Shown: positions 25,785 to 35,929 of the stretch, piece by piece
Position numbering within the stretch: the first letter of the stretch is position 1
Layout: each line of letters opens with the position of its first letter
Assembly: GCF_032248455.1 (NCBI RefSeq)
Contig: NZ_JAVTTP010000001.1
Location: 2,788,501-2,852,500 of the forward strand
Source of the DNA: Pricia mediterranea
GTDB lineage: Bacteria; Bacteroidota; Bacteroidia; Flavobacteriales; Flavobacteriaceae
Length of the DNA: 64,000 nucleotides
Direction: 5' to 3'
Notes under the pieces: model-generated
Seen by the model: the letters and a program-made list of their open reading frames with translations, nothing else
Told to the model about the DNA's origin: nothing
Database searches by the model: none
Translations under genes and position numbers: made by a program

Positions 25785-27053
25785 TTACAGGTCGTACTGT
25801 TTGATCTTCCGATAAAGTGTCCGCTCCGAAATACCGAGTTCGGCAGCGGCGGCCTTTCGTTTGCCTTGGTTGCGCTCTAACGATTTTTTGATAAGCTCCA
25901 CTTCCTTTTCCTGTAAAGATAAGGTTTCTTCTTCCTCTATCTCTTCGGCGAAATGGTATTTGTCTTCCTGGGGGGGCTTACGTTGCGGACCAGGCGCGTC
26001 GTGTTCGGGAAGCTGCAATACTTCCAATGGGTCGCGGTCGTCTTCAACGGCGTTCTGCCCATTGTTGCCATAAATTTTCTCGATAAGCCCCTCGTTTTCT
26101 TCCTGCACTTTGTCCCCGTCGTCATTTTTCATCAGGGCAAGGGTCAATTTTTTAAGGTCGTTGAGATCGCCCTTCATGTCGAAGAGCACCTTATACAATA
26201 TCTCCCTCTCGTTGCTGAAATCGCTTTCGGACTTTTTCTGTCCGACGACGGCGGGGAGATTCGAGCCGCTGGAATCGGGTAGGTATCCTTTCAACGTATC
26301 CCAGGAAACGCTACGGCTTTGTTCCAATACCGATATCTGTTCTGCGATATTGCGCAACTGGCGCACATTGCCAGGCCATCGATATTTCAATAACAGCTGA
26401 ACGGCATCGTCTTGCAAACGGATGGTGGGCATTTTGTACTTCGTACCAAAATCGGAGGCGAACTTTCGAAAGAGCAGGTGAATATCGTCCCGTCTTTCGC
26501 GCAATGGAGGAATATTGATCTCTACCGTACTCAATCGATAGTAGAGGTCTTCGCGGAATTTTTCCTTTTTTATGGCCTCGAGCATATTGATGTTGGTGGC
26601 CGCCACGATGCGCACATCGGTTTTTTGAACCTGCGAAGAGCCCACTTTGAGGAATTCCCCGTTCTCCAGTACGCGCAATAGGCGCACTTGAGTGGTCAAG
26701 GGCAGTTCGCCGACCTCGTCTAGAAAAATGGTACCGCCATCGGCCACTTCAAAATAACCGCTACGGGTTGAAGTGGCGCCTGTAAAAGCCCCTTTTTCGT
26801 GTCCGAAAAGCTCACTGTCGATAGTACCTTCGGGAATGGCCCCGCAGTTTACCGCGATATACTTGGCATGCTTGCGATGCGAAAGCGAATGTATGATTTT
26901 GGGGATGGCCTCTTTTCCCACCCCGCTTTCACCTGTCACCAAGACCGAAATATCGGTAGGCGCGACCTGAGTAGCCTTCTCCAAGGCACGGTTCAGCTTC
27001 GGATCGTTTCCGATGATCTCATACCGTTGTTTTAAAGATTGAATGTTCTCCAT
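25785..27053 (-). CDS. Sigma-54-interacting AAA+ transcriptional activator
   Basis: The 422-aa protein has no receiver domain: the AAA+ module begins near residue 15. It shows Walker A GESGVGKEAI, the sigma-54 contact loop GAFTGA (ELFGHEKGAFTGATSTRSGYF), Walker B GGTIFLDEVGELP and a Fis-type helix-turn-helix at the end (KRKAAAAELGISERTLYRKIKQ). A charged linker of about 120 residues separates them. Lacking an input domain, it may be constitutively active or controlled by a partner. Its targets are unknown; the sigma-54-like site before groES is a nearby candidate. Confidence 0.92.
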   Translation of the reverse strand: MENIQSLKQRYEIIGNDPKLNRALEKATQVAPTDISVLVTGESGVGKEAIPKIIHSLSHRKHAKYIAVNCGAIPEGTIDSELFGHEKGAFTGATSTRSGYFEVADGGTIFLDEVGELPLTTQVRLLRVLENGEFLKVGSSQVQKTDVRIVAATNINMLEAIKKEKFREDLYYRLSTVEINIPPLRERRDDIHLLFRKFASDFGTKYKMPTIRLQDDAVQLLLKYRWPGNVRQLRNIAEQISVLEQSRSVSWDTLKGYLPDSSGSNLPAVVGQKKSESDFSNEREILYKVLFDMKGDLNDLKKLTLALMKNDDGDKVQEENEGLIEKIYGNNGQNAVEDDRDPLEVLQLPEHDAPGPQRKPPQEDKYHFAEEIEEEETLSLQEKEVELIKKSLERNQGKRKAAAAELGISERTLYRKIKQYDL

Positions 27054-27154
27054 GGTTCACTACTTCTGAAAAAACGGGATGCATTCCCCTAATTGAATCC
27101 TGTTTTCAGAAAAAAGGAATGAAAATTATTGATTACCTATTATTTAATATTTTT

Positions 27155-27224
27155 CGTCTAACGTCTAACGTCTAACGTCTAACGTCTAACGTCTAACGTC
27201 CGACACCTAACGCCCAACCCCAAC
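27155..27224. repeat. Heptamer tandem repeat cgtctaa running into the miaB stop
   Basis: Six perfect cgtctaa copies (27155-27196) are followed by degenerate ones (cgtccga, cacctaa, cgcccaa) that overlap the last codons of miaB. The repeat lies between miaB and the AAA+ gene. Confidence 0.95.
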
Positions 27225-28646
27225 CGCTTCCCCGATCAAGGTGGCCGAGGTGCAGCTATCCATACGCACCATTACAAAATCGCCAACTTGATAATCCTCT
27301 TTCGGAAATACGGCCACGGTGTTCTGCGAGTTGCGGCCCATCCAGTGTTCGTCCGATTTTTTCGAGGGGCCTTCGATCAACACTTCCTGAATTTTGCCGA
27401 GATGCTGTTCGGTACGTTCCTGACAGTGTTCGCGTTGTAGGGCGATGATTTCTGACAACCTTCTTTTCTTGATTTCCTGCGGCACGTCGTCTTCCAGTTT
27501 GCGTTCGGCCAAGGTACCCGGTCGTTCGGAATAGGCGAACATAAAACCGTAGTCGTATTTGACATATTCCATAAGGGACAAGGTGTCTTGATGGTCTTGC
27601 TCCGTTTCCGTTGGGAAGCCTGTAATCATATCCTGCGAAATGGCCACATCGGGGATAATCTCCCGGATGTTGTCGATCAACTCAAAATACTCCTGTCGGG
27701 TATGCAGGCGGTTCATGGCCTTAAGAATACGGTCGCTACCGCTTTGTACCGGCAGATGGATGTAGTTGCAGATGTTCTCGTATTTGGCCATGGTACGGAT
27801 GACATCCAAGGTCATGTCCTGCGGGTTCGAGGTCGAGAACCGGATACGCATCCTAGGCTGGGCCAGGGCGACCTTTTCGAGCAGTTGCGCAAAATCCACT
27901 GCCGTAGCCTTCTGCATGTCCGAAGCCTTGGAAAAATCCTTCTTCAGTCCCCCGCCGTACCAAAGATAGCTGTCCACGTTCTGGCCCAGCAAGGTGATTT
28001 CCTTGAATCCCTTTTCCCACAGATCGTTGATCTCGTCGACGATCGATTGCGGATCCCGGCTGCGTTCGCGTCCCCTCGTGAAAGGCACCACGCAGAAGGT
28101 ACACATGTTGTCGCAGCCCCGGGTGATGGAAACGAAGGCGGTGACCCCGTTGGTATTCAGGCGAACGGGCGCGACATCACCGTAGGTCTCGTCTTTTGAA
28201 AGAATAACGTTCACGGCATTGCGGCCTTCATCGATCTCCTGTATCAGGTTGGGCAGGTCTTTATAGGCATCGGGACCGACGACCATATCCACAATCTTTT
28301 CCTCTTCCAGAAATTGATGTTTCAGACGCTCTGCCATACAGCCCAGTACGCCGACCTTCATATGCGGACGCTCCTGCTTGACGGCGTTGAACTTTTCGAG
28401 CCGTTTTCGAACGGTAAGTTCCGCCTTTTCCCGGATCGAACAGGTATTGACCAAGACCAGGTCGGCCTCGGTGAGTTCTTGGGTGGTATCGAAACCCTCC
28501 TTGGCCAAAATCGAGGCCACGATCTCGCTATCGGAAAAGTTCATCTGGCAGCCGTAGCTCTCGATATAAAGCTTCCGGCCGTTCGATTGTTGCCTTTCCA
28601 GCGATAGCGCGGTGCCTTGAACTTTTTTGTCGATTATCTTTTCCAT
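27207..28646 (-). CDS. miaB: tRNA-2-methylthio-N6-dimethylallyladenosine synthase MiaB
   Basis: This is a radical-SAM methylthiotransferase that adds CH3S to i6A37 of tRNA. The 479-aa protein has the N-terminal MTTase domain with cluster cysteines ([30 protein letters not shown]). The radical-SAM motif is [22 protein letters not shown], and a C-terminal TRAM domain follows. It is the first gene of the chain leading to groEL and has a strong promoter. Confidence 0.97.
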   Translation of the reverse strand: MEKIIDKKVQGTALSLERQQSNGRKLYIESYGCQMNFSDSEIVASILAKEGFDTTQELTEADLVLVNTCSIREKAELTVRKRLEKFNAVKQERPHMKVGVLGCMAERLKHQFLEEEKIVDMVVGPDAYKDLPNLIQEIDEGRNAVNVILSKDETYGDVAPVRLNTNGVTAFVSITRGCDNMCTFCVVPFTRGRERSRDPQSIVDEINDLWEKGFKEITLLGQNVDSYLWYGGGLKKDFSKASDMQKATAVDFAQLLEKVALAQPRMRIRFSTSNPQDMTLDVIRTMAKYENICNYIHLPVQSGSDRILKAMNRLHTRQEYFELIDNIREIIPDVAISQDMITGFPTETEQDHQDTLSLMEYVKYDYGFMFAYSERPGTLAERKLEDDVPQEIKKRRLSEIIALQREHCQERTEQHLGKIQEVLIEGPSKKSDEHWMGRNSQNTVAVFPKEDYQVGDFVMVRMDSCTSATLIGEAVGVGR

Positions 28647-28711
28647 ATCCTATTTAACATCCTCATAATCCGATTACATCCTCAAAAACGCCGGTAAAAC
28701 CTAGCGAAGGG

Positions 28712-28743
28712 CAAATATAGCACTAAATCCATGTCAATGACAA
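28712..28743 (-). promoter_or_regulatory. Promoter of miaB
   Basis: Minus strand: TTG (28743-28741), 21 nt, TATATTTG (28719-28712). This exactly matches TTG-N17-23-TAnnTTTG, with transcription predicted from about 28706, 60 nt before the ATG. Confidence 0.75.
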
Positions 28744-28847
28744 AGTGACAGTTGTAAATTTAATCTAAAATCCGACGCAACCTTTTGTCATCTTGCGTAT
28801 CTTATTTATAGCGCCTCTAAAGCGATAACCTTAAAAAACCAGATAAA

Positions 28848-30167
28848 ATGAAACAGACCGTACTTCTTTTCGCTTTCATTGCCGCATTCGGATTGATTTC
28901 CTGTGAAGACCAAGACGATATTTTGCCGCAATCCCGCGAATATCGGATCGCGACCCCCTTAACGGCAGACCTGGCCTCGTTCAAAGAAGAGGCCGTTGCG
29001 GTTACCGAACCCGTACCCATGCGGGAATCAGGTAAAATCTATGCCTATAAAGATTATGTATTCGTCAACGACGTGTCGCAGGGATTTCATATTCTGGACA
29101 ACAGCGACCCGAGTGCGCCTACCAATATCGGGTTTATCAAGTTAGAGGGCAACCATGACATTTCTATTAAAAATGAGCGGCTGTATGCGGATAGTTACGG
29201 CGATTTGATCGTGATGGATATTTCGGATATCGACAATATCCCGCCGGCCAAAAGGATGGAAAATGCCATATATCAAGAGTTTTGGTGTACCGTAGGATGG
29301 GATGTGGATTGGCCCGAGGCCGATTATTTCGATTATGGCAACTTGGACCCCACCCAAGAGGCCATCATCGGTTGGGAGGTCGAGACCGAGCGCCTGAGCC
29401 CCGCCGAATTTGAAACCCGGTTCGGCTATAACCCGCAAGTTGTCAACGGTGATTTGGCCTTTAACAGCAGTGGGGCCGAGGTGGCCGCGACGCCTACCTC
29501 GGATGCCGGTTCCACCACCGGGCAGGGGGGCTCTATGGCCCGCTTTAAAATTGTCGACCATTACCTGTACGCGGTGGAATGGGCGAGTATCAGCATTTTC
29601 GATATTTCGGACCTCGACAACCCTAAGATCCTAGAGGATGTTTACACCACCGGTACCATCGAAACCATCTTTAACCAAGGCGATAAGCTTTTTCTGGGCG
29701 GTCCCCAAGGCATGTACATCTACGATATTTCGACGCCTGCCAAGCCGACTTACGTATCCGAATTTATACACGGAACCGCCTGTGATCCCGTAGTGGTCGA
29801 TGGCGATTATGCCTATGTTACCCTCAGGGGAGATAATTTCTGCGGAAATACCGAAAGTGGACTCTACATCGTCAACCTGACCGACCTCAAAAATCCCGAA
29901 CTGCAAAAGTTCTATCCGCTAAAAGGCCCGAACGGACTTGGGTTCAAGGACAACAAGCTATTTATCTGTGACGGTTCCGACGGACTGAAGGTTTATGACA
30001 AGACCGATGTCGATGACCTGAAGCTGTTGAACCATTTCGAGGATATCGTAACCTACGATGTCATCCCCCTCGAGAATTCGCTGCTGATGATCGGCGACAA
30101 GGTGCTTTATCAATACAAGTATTTCGAGGATAACCTGCGGTTGTTGAGCACTTTTGAGCTCAAGTGA
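28848..30167 (+). CDS. LVIVD-repeat lipoprotein (beta-propeller-like)
   Basis: The 439-aa protein has a lipoprotein signal (MKQTVLLFAFIAAFGLISC, Cys at 19). Repeats of the LVIVD type follow: YADSYGDLIVMDISDIDNI, AVEWASISIFDISDLDNPK, LGGPQGMYIYDISTPAKPTY and TESGLYIVNLTDLKNPE. They are spaced about 40-45 residues apart, consistent with a surface or periplasmic beta-propeller. Its function is unknown; such proteins are thought to be adhesin- or binding-like. It is divergent from miaB and precedes topA with about 200 bp between, so it is probably a single gene. Confidence 0.85.
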   Translation: MKQTVLLFAFIAAFGLISCEDQDDILPQSREYRIATPLTADLASFKEEAVAVTEPVPMRESGKIYAYKDYVFVNDVSQGFHILDNSDPSAPTNIGFIKLEGNHDISIKNERLYADSYGDLIVMDISDIDNIPPAKRMENAIYQEFWCTVGWDVDWPEADYFDYGNLDPTQEAIIGWEVETERLSPAEFETRFGYNPQVVNGDLAFNSSGAEVAATPTSDAGSTTGQGGSMARFKIVDHYLYAVEWASISIFDISDLDNPKILEDVYTTGTIETIFNQGDKLFLGGPQGMYIYDISTPAKPTYVSEFIHGTACDPVVVDGDYAYVTLRGDNFCGNTESGLYIVNLTDLKNPELQKFYPLKGPNGLGFKDNKLFICDGSDGLKVYDKTDVDDLKLLNHFEDIVTYDVIPLENSLLMIGDKVLYQYKYFEDNLRLLSTFELK

Positions 30168-30366
30168 ACGTAAAAATTACAAAATCACAGCATAAGGCAC
30201 CTTTCCCCGGGTGCTTTTATTGTATCGTGATGACCCGGCCCATTCCAATACTGGTCGATTCTTTTTAATTCCAAGTCCTTCTTCCTTTCCCCTTTAGCGC
30301 AGCGGTCTTACGTTCTAAGTCCTACGCCGATATATTAAGGTATAGCCCATAATTAAAAAATTCAGT

Positions 30367-30374
30367 TACTTTTG
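30367..30374 (+). promoter_or_regulatory. -7 element upstream of topA
   Basis: TACTTTTG exactly matches TAnnTTTG and lies 18 nt before the ATG at 30393. It overlaps the GTG at 30372, which therefore cannot be the start codon. Confidence 0.55.
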
Positions 30375-30392
30375 TGGCTTCAAAATCAATGT

Positions 30393-32930
30393 ATGGCCAA
30401 GAATCTAGTTATCGTCGAGTCGCCCGCAAAGGCGAAGACAATCGAGAAATTTTTAGGGAAAGACTACAAGGTGGAGTCCAGCTTCGGGCACATCGCCGAT
30501 CTGCCCTCAAAAGAATTGGGGGTAGATGTCGAAAAAAATTTCGAACCCAAGTACATTGTCGATAAGGATAAAAAAGCGGTCGTCAAAAAATTAAAGGGCC
30601 TTGCCGACAAGGCCGAACTCATTTGGTTGGCCAGTGATGAAGACCGTGAAGGGGAAGCCATCTCATGGCATTTGGCCGAGGAATTGAAGCTCGACGAGAA
30701 AAAGACCCGGCGTATCGTCTTTAACTCGATTACCAAGTCCGCCATCCAAAAAGCGATCGAGAATCCCCGTAAAATCAACTACAACCTGGTCAATGCGCAG
30801 CAAGCGCGACGGGTGTTGGACCGTCTAGTGGGCTACGAGCTGTCCCCGGTACTATGGAAGAAAATCAAACCGGGCCTTTCCGCAGGTCGGGTGCAGTCCG
30901 TTGCGGTACGCTTGATCGTAGAGCGGGAAAGGGCCATCGAGGCCTTTACGCCCGAGGCATCCTTTAAGATATCCGCGGAATTCAAAACGGAAGAAGGCAG
31001 TGTCTTTACCGCAAAGCTGAACAAGGCCTTCCCAAGCCAAGAAGCGGCCCAGAAATTCTTGGACAAAAATATAGGGGCCGACTTTTCCGTGGGAAGTTTG
31101 GACAAAAAGCCCGCGAAGAAATCCCCCTCCGCCCCGTTCACTACGTCCACCCTGCAACAGGAAGCCTCGCGAAAACTCTATTTTTCCGTGAGCAGGACCA
31201 TGCAGGTCGCGCAACGGCTTTATGAAGCCGGTTTGATCACCTACATGCGAACCGATAGCGTCAATCTCTCGGGAGAAGCCATCGGGGCCGCCAAGAAGGC
31301 GGTCATCTCCAACTACGGGGAGAAGTACAGTAAGGTCAGAAACTATAAAGGGAAGTCAAAAGGGGCGCAAGAGGCCCATGAGGCCATCCGCCCGACCAAC
31401 ATGAAAAACGCGTCCCCCTCTTTGGAGCGCGACCAGTCGAAACTTTACGAATTGATATGGAAGCGTACCATCGCCTCCCAGATGAGCGATGCCCAGTTAG
31501 AGCGTACCAATGTCAAGATAAAGGCCAACACGCATTCCGAGGAGTTCAGCGCCAACGGCGAGGTCATTAAGTTCGACGGGTTTTTAAAAGTGTATTTGGA
31601 AAGCTCCGACGAAGAAGATACCCCCGAGGAGCAAGAGGGGATGCTGCCCGCTATGAAAGTCGGCGAGACCCTGCTCAACAACTATATTACTGCGACCGAA
31701 CGTTTTACTCGGCCGCCTTATCGGTTTACCGAGGCCTCTTTGGTGAAAAAACTCGAGGAACTGGGTATCGGCCGACCATCTACTTATGCCCCGACCATAT
31801 CGACCATTCAAAACAGGGGTTATATCGAAAAAGGCACTATCGAAGGTACGGAAAGAAATTACGTGCAGTTGGTGATGGAATCCGATAAAGTGAAGGTAAA
31901 GAAGCTGACGGAGACCGTTGGTTCCGACAAAGGGAAGATGGTGCCCACGGACATCGGAATGATCGTCAATGACTTTTTGGTAAACCATTTCGGAAACATC
32001 CTCGATTATAACTTTACGGCCAAAGTAGAGGAGGACTTCGATGAAATCGCGGAAGGCGATGAAGATTGGCAACGGGTGATGAAAGATTTTTATAAGGATT
32101 TTCACCCCACGGTGCTCGATGTAGAGGAAAACGCGGACCGTGCCAGCGGGGAGCGGATTCTGGGCAAAGATCCCAAGTCGGGCCGGCAGGTCTCCGTCCG
32201 CTTGGGGCGATTCGGTCCTATGGTACAGATGGGTACGGTCGATGATGAAGAGAAACCCAAGTTTGCCAGCCTGTTGCCCGACCAGTCCCTCGCCACGATT
32301 ACCTACGATGAGGCCATGGAGCTGTTCAAACTTCCTAGAAAACTGGGCGTTTTCGAAGGCGAGGAGGTAGAGGCTAATGTAGGGCGTTACGGGCCCTATG
32401 TGCGTTTCGGCAAGAAGTTTGTGTCCCTTGCAAAAGGGGAAAGTGCCTTTGAGGTGGATTTTGACCGTGCCGTGGAGCTGATCAAGGAAAAACAAAAGGC
32501 CGATGCGCCCATCTATAAGTATGAGGGCAAAGATGTCACGAAGGGAAAAGGCCGGTTCGGACCTTTTATCAAGTGGGACGGCATGTTTATCAACGTCAAC
32601 AAGAAATATGATTTCGACAACCTCTCCGAAGCCGACCTGATCGAATTGATCGAGGCCAAGAAGCAAAAGGAAATCGACAAGATCGTCCAAAATTGGGAGG
32701 AAGAAGGCATCCGGATAGAGAAGGCACGCTGGGGCCGACATAATATCGTTAAGGGAAAGACCAAGGTAGAGCTCGCCAAGTCGGTAGATGCAGCGGCCAT
32801 GTCATTGAAGGAAGCCAAGGAACTGCTCGCCAAGAAAGCCCCGAAAAAGAAAAAGACAACCAAGAAGAAAGCTACAGCGAAGAAAAAGACCACAGCGAAG
32901 AAGAAGACCACAGCGAAGAAGAAGAAATAG
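30393..32930 (+). CDS. topA: DNA topoisomerase I
   Basis: This is a type IA topoisomerase that relaxes negative supercoils. The 845-aa protein begins MAKNLVIVESPAKAKTIEKF (Toprim), has DEDREGEAISWHLAEEL, the active-site tyrosine in LITYMRTDSVNLSGEA, and ASLVKKLEELGIGRPSTYA. C-terminal topoisomerase repeats (GRFGPMVQMG, GRYGPYVRFG, GRFGPFIKWD) replace zinc fingers. It ends in a Lys/Thr/Ala-rich tail of about 30 residues made of KKKTTA units, probably for DNA binding. The start was chosen from the promoter and the conserved MAKNLVIVES. Confidence 0.97.
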   Translation: MAKNLVIVESPAKAKTIEKFLGKDYKVESSFGHIADLPSKELGVDVEKNFEPKYIVDKDKKAVVKKLKGLADKAELIWLASDEDREGEAISWHLAEELKLDEKKTRRIVFNSITKSAIQKAIENPRKINYNLVNAQQARRVLDRLVGYELSPVLWKKIKPGLSAGRVQSVAVRLIVERERAIEAFTPEASFKISAEFKTEEGSVFTAKLNKAFPSQEAAQKFLDKNIGADFSVGSLDKKPAKKSPSAPFTTSTLQQEASRKLYFSVSRTMQVAQRLYEAGLITYMRTDSVNLSGEAIGAAKKAVISNYGEKYSKVRNYKGKSKGAQEAHEAIRPTNMKNASPSLERDQSKLYELIWKRTIASQMSDAQLERTNVKIKANTHSEEFSANGEVIKFDGFLKVYLESSDEEDTPEEQEGMLPAMKVGETLLNNYITATERFTRPPYRFTEASLVKKLEELGIGRPSTYAPTISTIQNRGYIEKGTIEGTERNYVQLVMESDKVKVKKLTETVGSDKGKMVPTDIGMIVNDFLVNHFGNILDYNFTAKVEEDFDEIAEGDEDWQRVMKDFYKDFHPTVLDVEENADRASGERILGKDPKSGRQVSVRLGRFGPMVQMGTVDDEEKPKFASLLPDQSLATITYDEAMELFKLPRKLGVFEGEEVEANVGRYGPYVRFGKKFVSLAKGESAFEVDFDRAVELIKEKQKADAPIYKYEGKDVTKGKGRFGPFIKWDGMFINVNKKYDFDNLSEADLIELIEAKKQKEIDKIVQNWEEEGIRIEKARWGRHNIVKGKTKVELAKSVDAAAMSLKEAKELLAKKAPKKKKTTKKKATAKKKTTAKKKTTAKKKK

Positions 32931-33113
32931 GGTGGTAATAGGGCCGGGCCGCTAAGTAAGATTTAAGGTTCAATCGCTACTTCGTAGCTGTTCAAGGTCT
33001 AAGGTTGTTTTCTTCCAAACCTTAAACCTTAAATACGTTCAAGAGCCCAGTTCTTACGTTCTCAACTTCCACCTATCAGAGCAACTAATAACTTGAAGAA
33101 CAACCTCACTCCG

Positions 33114-34271
33114 ATGGCATTCGATTTCCTAACCCCTGTCGAAAACAAGGTGTTGGTGCACGGCGAAAAGTTGCCGGCACAGGCCTTGGGCAAACATCTA
33201 AAAATTCATACCGAACAAGACGGACTCCCAGACCTTGAATCCGTTTCCATCGCCTTGATCGGGGTGCGGGAATCCCGGAACGCCGTTGAGGAAAAGCCCG
33301 AAAAACTGGATCTTGCCACCATTCGTATCGAACTGTACACCTTATTTCTCGGCAACTGGAGCTCCAACCTGGCCGACATGGGCACCATCGAAGAAGGCGA
33401 GACCGTTGAGGACACCTATTTTGTCGTCCGCAACGCGGTGGCCGAACTCCTGAGGCAAGATATCGTGCCTGTAATCATAGGGGCAACCCAAGATATTACC
33501 TATCCTGCCTATCGCGCTTTCGACGGCATCAAGGAGTTGGTGAACCTGGTGGCGGTGGACAGTCGCTTCGATTTCGGGATGGACGACGAGCTTATTTCGT
33601 CACATTCCTATATGAGTAAGATCATTACCGAAAAGCCCAACAATCTTTTTAATTTTTCCAACATCGGCTATCAAAGCTATTTTAATGCCCAGGAAGAAAT
33701 CGACCTGATGGAGCGTCTTTTTTTCGATGCCTATCGTTTGGGCGAACTTGGGGCCGACATTTCATTGGCGGAACCCGTCTTGCGCAACGCCAACATGATC
33801 AGCATGGACGCCCGAGCCGTACGTGCCAGCGAAATAGGACTATCCGAAAATTTTTCACCCAATGGATTTACGGGCCGCGAAATCTGTGCCATAGCGCGAT
33901 ACGCCGGTATTAGCGATAAGGTCAACATCTTTGGGGTCTATGAGATGGAAAATACGGTACAGTCCGCCCAGCTTATGGCACAAATTATCTGGTATTTTAT
34001 CGAAGGGTTCAACTTTCGGGTCACCGAATCGCCTTTCGAGCGTGCCGACGATTTTACCAAGTACAATGTACCCACCGATATCGAGCAACTCGTCTTTTAT
34101 AACAGTCATCTTACCGATAGATGGTGGATCGAGGTGCCGTCCATTCTTTCCCCACACACTAAAACGGACAATCCCGCGTTATTACCCTGCACCAAAAACG
34201 ACTATCTAGAGGCTTGTAATCAGACCATTCCGGAAAGGTGGTATAAAGCCTACAGAAAAGGATTTAATTGA
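33114..34271 (+). CDS. Arginase-fold protein annotated as formimidoylglutamase, metal ligands substituted
   Basis: The 385-aa protein (start ATG 33114, MAFDFLTPVENKV) has the ureohydrolase fold. At the positions of the metal-binding motifs it has IIGATQDITY instead of GGDHS, VAVDSRFDFG instead of DAHxD, and SMDARAVRAS instead of SxDxD. Several His/Asp ligands are thus lost while two or three Asp remain. The family is always beside gldK in Flavobacteriia (topA, this gene, gldKLMN), which suggests a role tied to the secretion genes rather than histidine breakdown. No other histidine-utilisation gene is near. It may be a pseudoenzyme. Confidence 0.8.
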   Translation: MAFDFLTPVENKVLVHGEKLPAQALGKHLKIHTEQDGLPDLESVSIALIGVRESRNAVEEKPEKLDLATIRIELYTLFLGNWSSNLADMGTIEEGETVEDTYFVVRNAVAELLRQDIVPVIIGATQDITYPAYRAFDGIKELVNLVAVDSRFDFGMDDELISSHSYMSKIITEKPNNLFNFSNIGYQSYFNAQEEIDLMERLFFDAYRLGELGADISLAEPVLRNANMISMDARAVRASEIGLSENFSPNGFTGREICAIARYAGISDKVNIFGVYEMENTVQSAQLMAQIIWYFIEGFNFRVTESPFERADDFTKYNVPTDIEQLVFYNSHLTDRWWIEVPSILSPHTKTDNPALLPCTKNDYLEACNQTIPERWYKAYRKGFN

Positions 34272-34393
34272 AGTGAAAAAAATCAAGTATAATAGACTGC
34301 GATACAATAATTTCATCAAATCACAGTTTTAGAGAGTAGAATAAAAGCATTTTTTTTACAGTCAATAATCAGAATCGAAATTTAACCTAAAGT

Positions 34394-35752
34394 ATGAAAA
34401 AGCTATTGTTATCATCTATAGCGTTTGTTTTTTTGCTCAGCAGTTGCGGATCAGGAACAAAAGGAGAGCTAGTAGGGGCAAAGGGCAAAAAATGGTACCC
34501 GGAAAAACCTTACGGGATGGAACTGATTCCACGGGGGGCGTTCATCATGGGTAAATCCGAGGAGGATCAGGCCAAGCTTATGAACGCACCTACAAAAACG
34601 GTAACCGTTAGATCGTTCTACATGGATGATACTGAGATAACGAACAGCGAATACCGCCAGTTTGTCGAGTGGGTGAAGGATTCCATCACCCGAACTAAAT
34701 TGGCCGTTTTGGCCGACGAACTCAGCATCGGCCCAGAAGAGGGAGGTATCGGTGATTACGCTTTTAAAGATGCCGACACAACTAAATTATCCGCTTACGA
34801 CAAGTATATGTTGGAAAACTATGTCGGAATGGGCGACAATTTTTATGAGGGAAGGGCCTTGAACAAAGATCAAGAACTAATTTGGGACATTTCGGAATAT
34901 CCCGATGAATATTATACCGAGATCATGGTCGACTCCCTCTATATTCCCGAAGAGGAATCGTACAACGGGCAAAGAACTTTCGATGTCACCAAGTTAAAGT
35001 ACAAATACAGCTGGATGGATATCGAAGCAGCGGCCAGAGCCAAGACCGGTAGCAGGAAAGATTTTATCCGTCAAGAAGAATTGGAAATCTATCCCGATAC
35101 CACGGTTTGGATACGGGATTTCGAATATTCGTACAACGAACCCATGCACAACGACTATTTCTGGCACGATGCCTACAGTGATTATCCTGTGGTAGGCGTC
35201 TCTTGGGCACAGGCCAGGGCTTTTTGTAATTGGAGGACGAAGTTTAAGAACGACGACCAGAAAAGTCGTGGCAAGCAGTTTGTCAACCAGTTCCGGTTAC
35301 CTACGGAGGCGGAATGGGAATATGCGGCCAGAGGCGGTATCGAAAGCGGTACCTATCCGTGGGGAGGACCCTATGTCATCAGTGACACCGGTTGCTTCAT
35401 GGCCAATTTCAAGCCGCAGCGCGGTGACTACGCGGCCGATGAAGCCCTTTATACGGTAGAAGCGAAATCTTACGAGCCAAACGATTTCAACCTGTACAAT
35501 ATGGCCGGAAATGTATCGGAATGGACGAACTCAAGTTATGACCCCGCCTCTTACGATTACGTATCTACCATGAACCCGAATGGCGGGGACCGGGCGAACG
35601 AGCGAAAAGTGATCCGCGGTGGATCTTGGAAAGACGTTGCCTACTTCTTGCAGGTAAGTACCCGTGATTACGAATATGCAGACTCCGCACGTAGCTATAT
35701 CGGTTTCCGAACGGTACAGGACTACATGGGTGAGGAAGACTCTACCCAGTAA
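34394..35752 (+). CDS. gldK: Type IX secretion / gliding motility lipoprotein GldK
   Basis: GldK (PorK) forms, with GldN (PorN), the periplasmic ring of the type IX secretion system. The 452-aa protein has a lipoprotein signal (FVFLLSSC) and a sulfatase-modifying-factor fold: GMELIPRGAFIMGKSEED, FRLPTEAEWEYAARGG, YNMAGNVSEWTNSSYDP, RKVIRGGSWKD. It is first in gldKLMN, whose gaps are short. No formylglycine-generating activity is expected for this subfamily. Confidence 0.96.
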   Translation: MKKLLLSSIAFVFLLSSCGSGTKGELVGAKGKKWYPEKPYGMELIPRGAFIMGKSEEDQAKLMNAPTKTVTVRSFYMDDTEITNSEYRQFVEWVKDSITRTKLAVLADELSIGPEEGGIGDYAFKDADTTKLSAYDKYMLENYVGMGDNFYEGRALNKDQELIWDISEYPDEYYTEIMVDSLYIPEEESYNGQRTFDVTKLKYKYSWMDIEAAARAKTGSRKDFIRQEELEIYPDTTVWIRDFEYSYNEPMHNDYFWHDAYSDYPVVGVSWAQARAFCNWRTKFKNDDQKSRGKQFVNQFRLPTEAEWEYAARGGIESGTYPWGGPYVISDTGCFMANFKPQRGDYAADEALYTVEAKSYEPNDFNLYNMAGNVSEWTNSSYDPASYDYVSTMNPNGGDRANERKVIRGGSWKDVAYFLQVSTRDYEYADSARSYIGFRTVQDYMGEEDSTQ

Positions 35753-35929
35753 GCAGTAGCAGTCTCGGCAGGTAATAGCCGCTTGTCAGTAAGTAGCAAT
35801 AAGTAGTAAGAAAGAATTTAATAACTAGTAATCAATAATTCATCATCCGGCCAGTTTTCAAATACACCCCCCGAACGGCCAACGGGAAAAACCAAATCTT
35901 TTTAATTCAGTTTAATTAAATCTTAAATT

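Noticed and set aside
27155-27224. Small CRISPR-like array.
   Set aside because: The unit is seven bases with no spacers; it is a simple tandem repeat.
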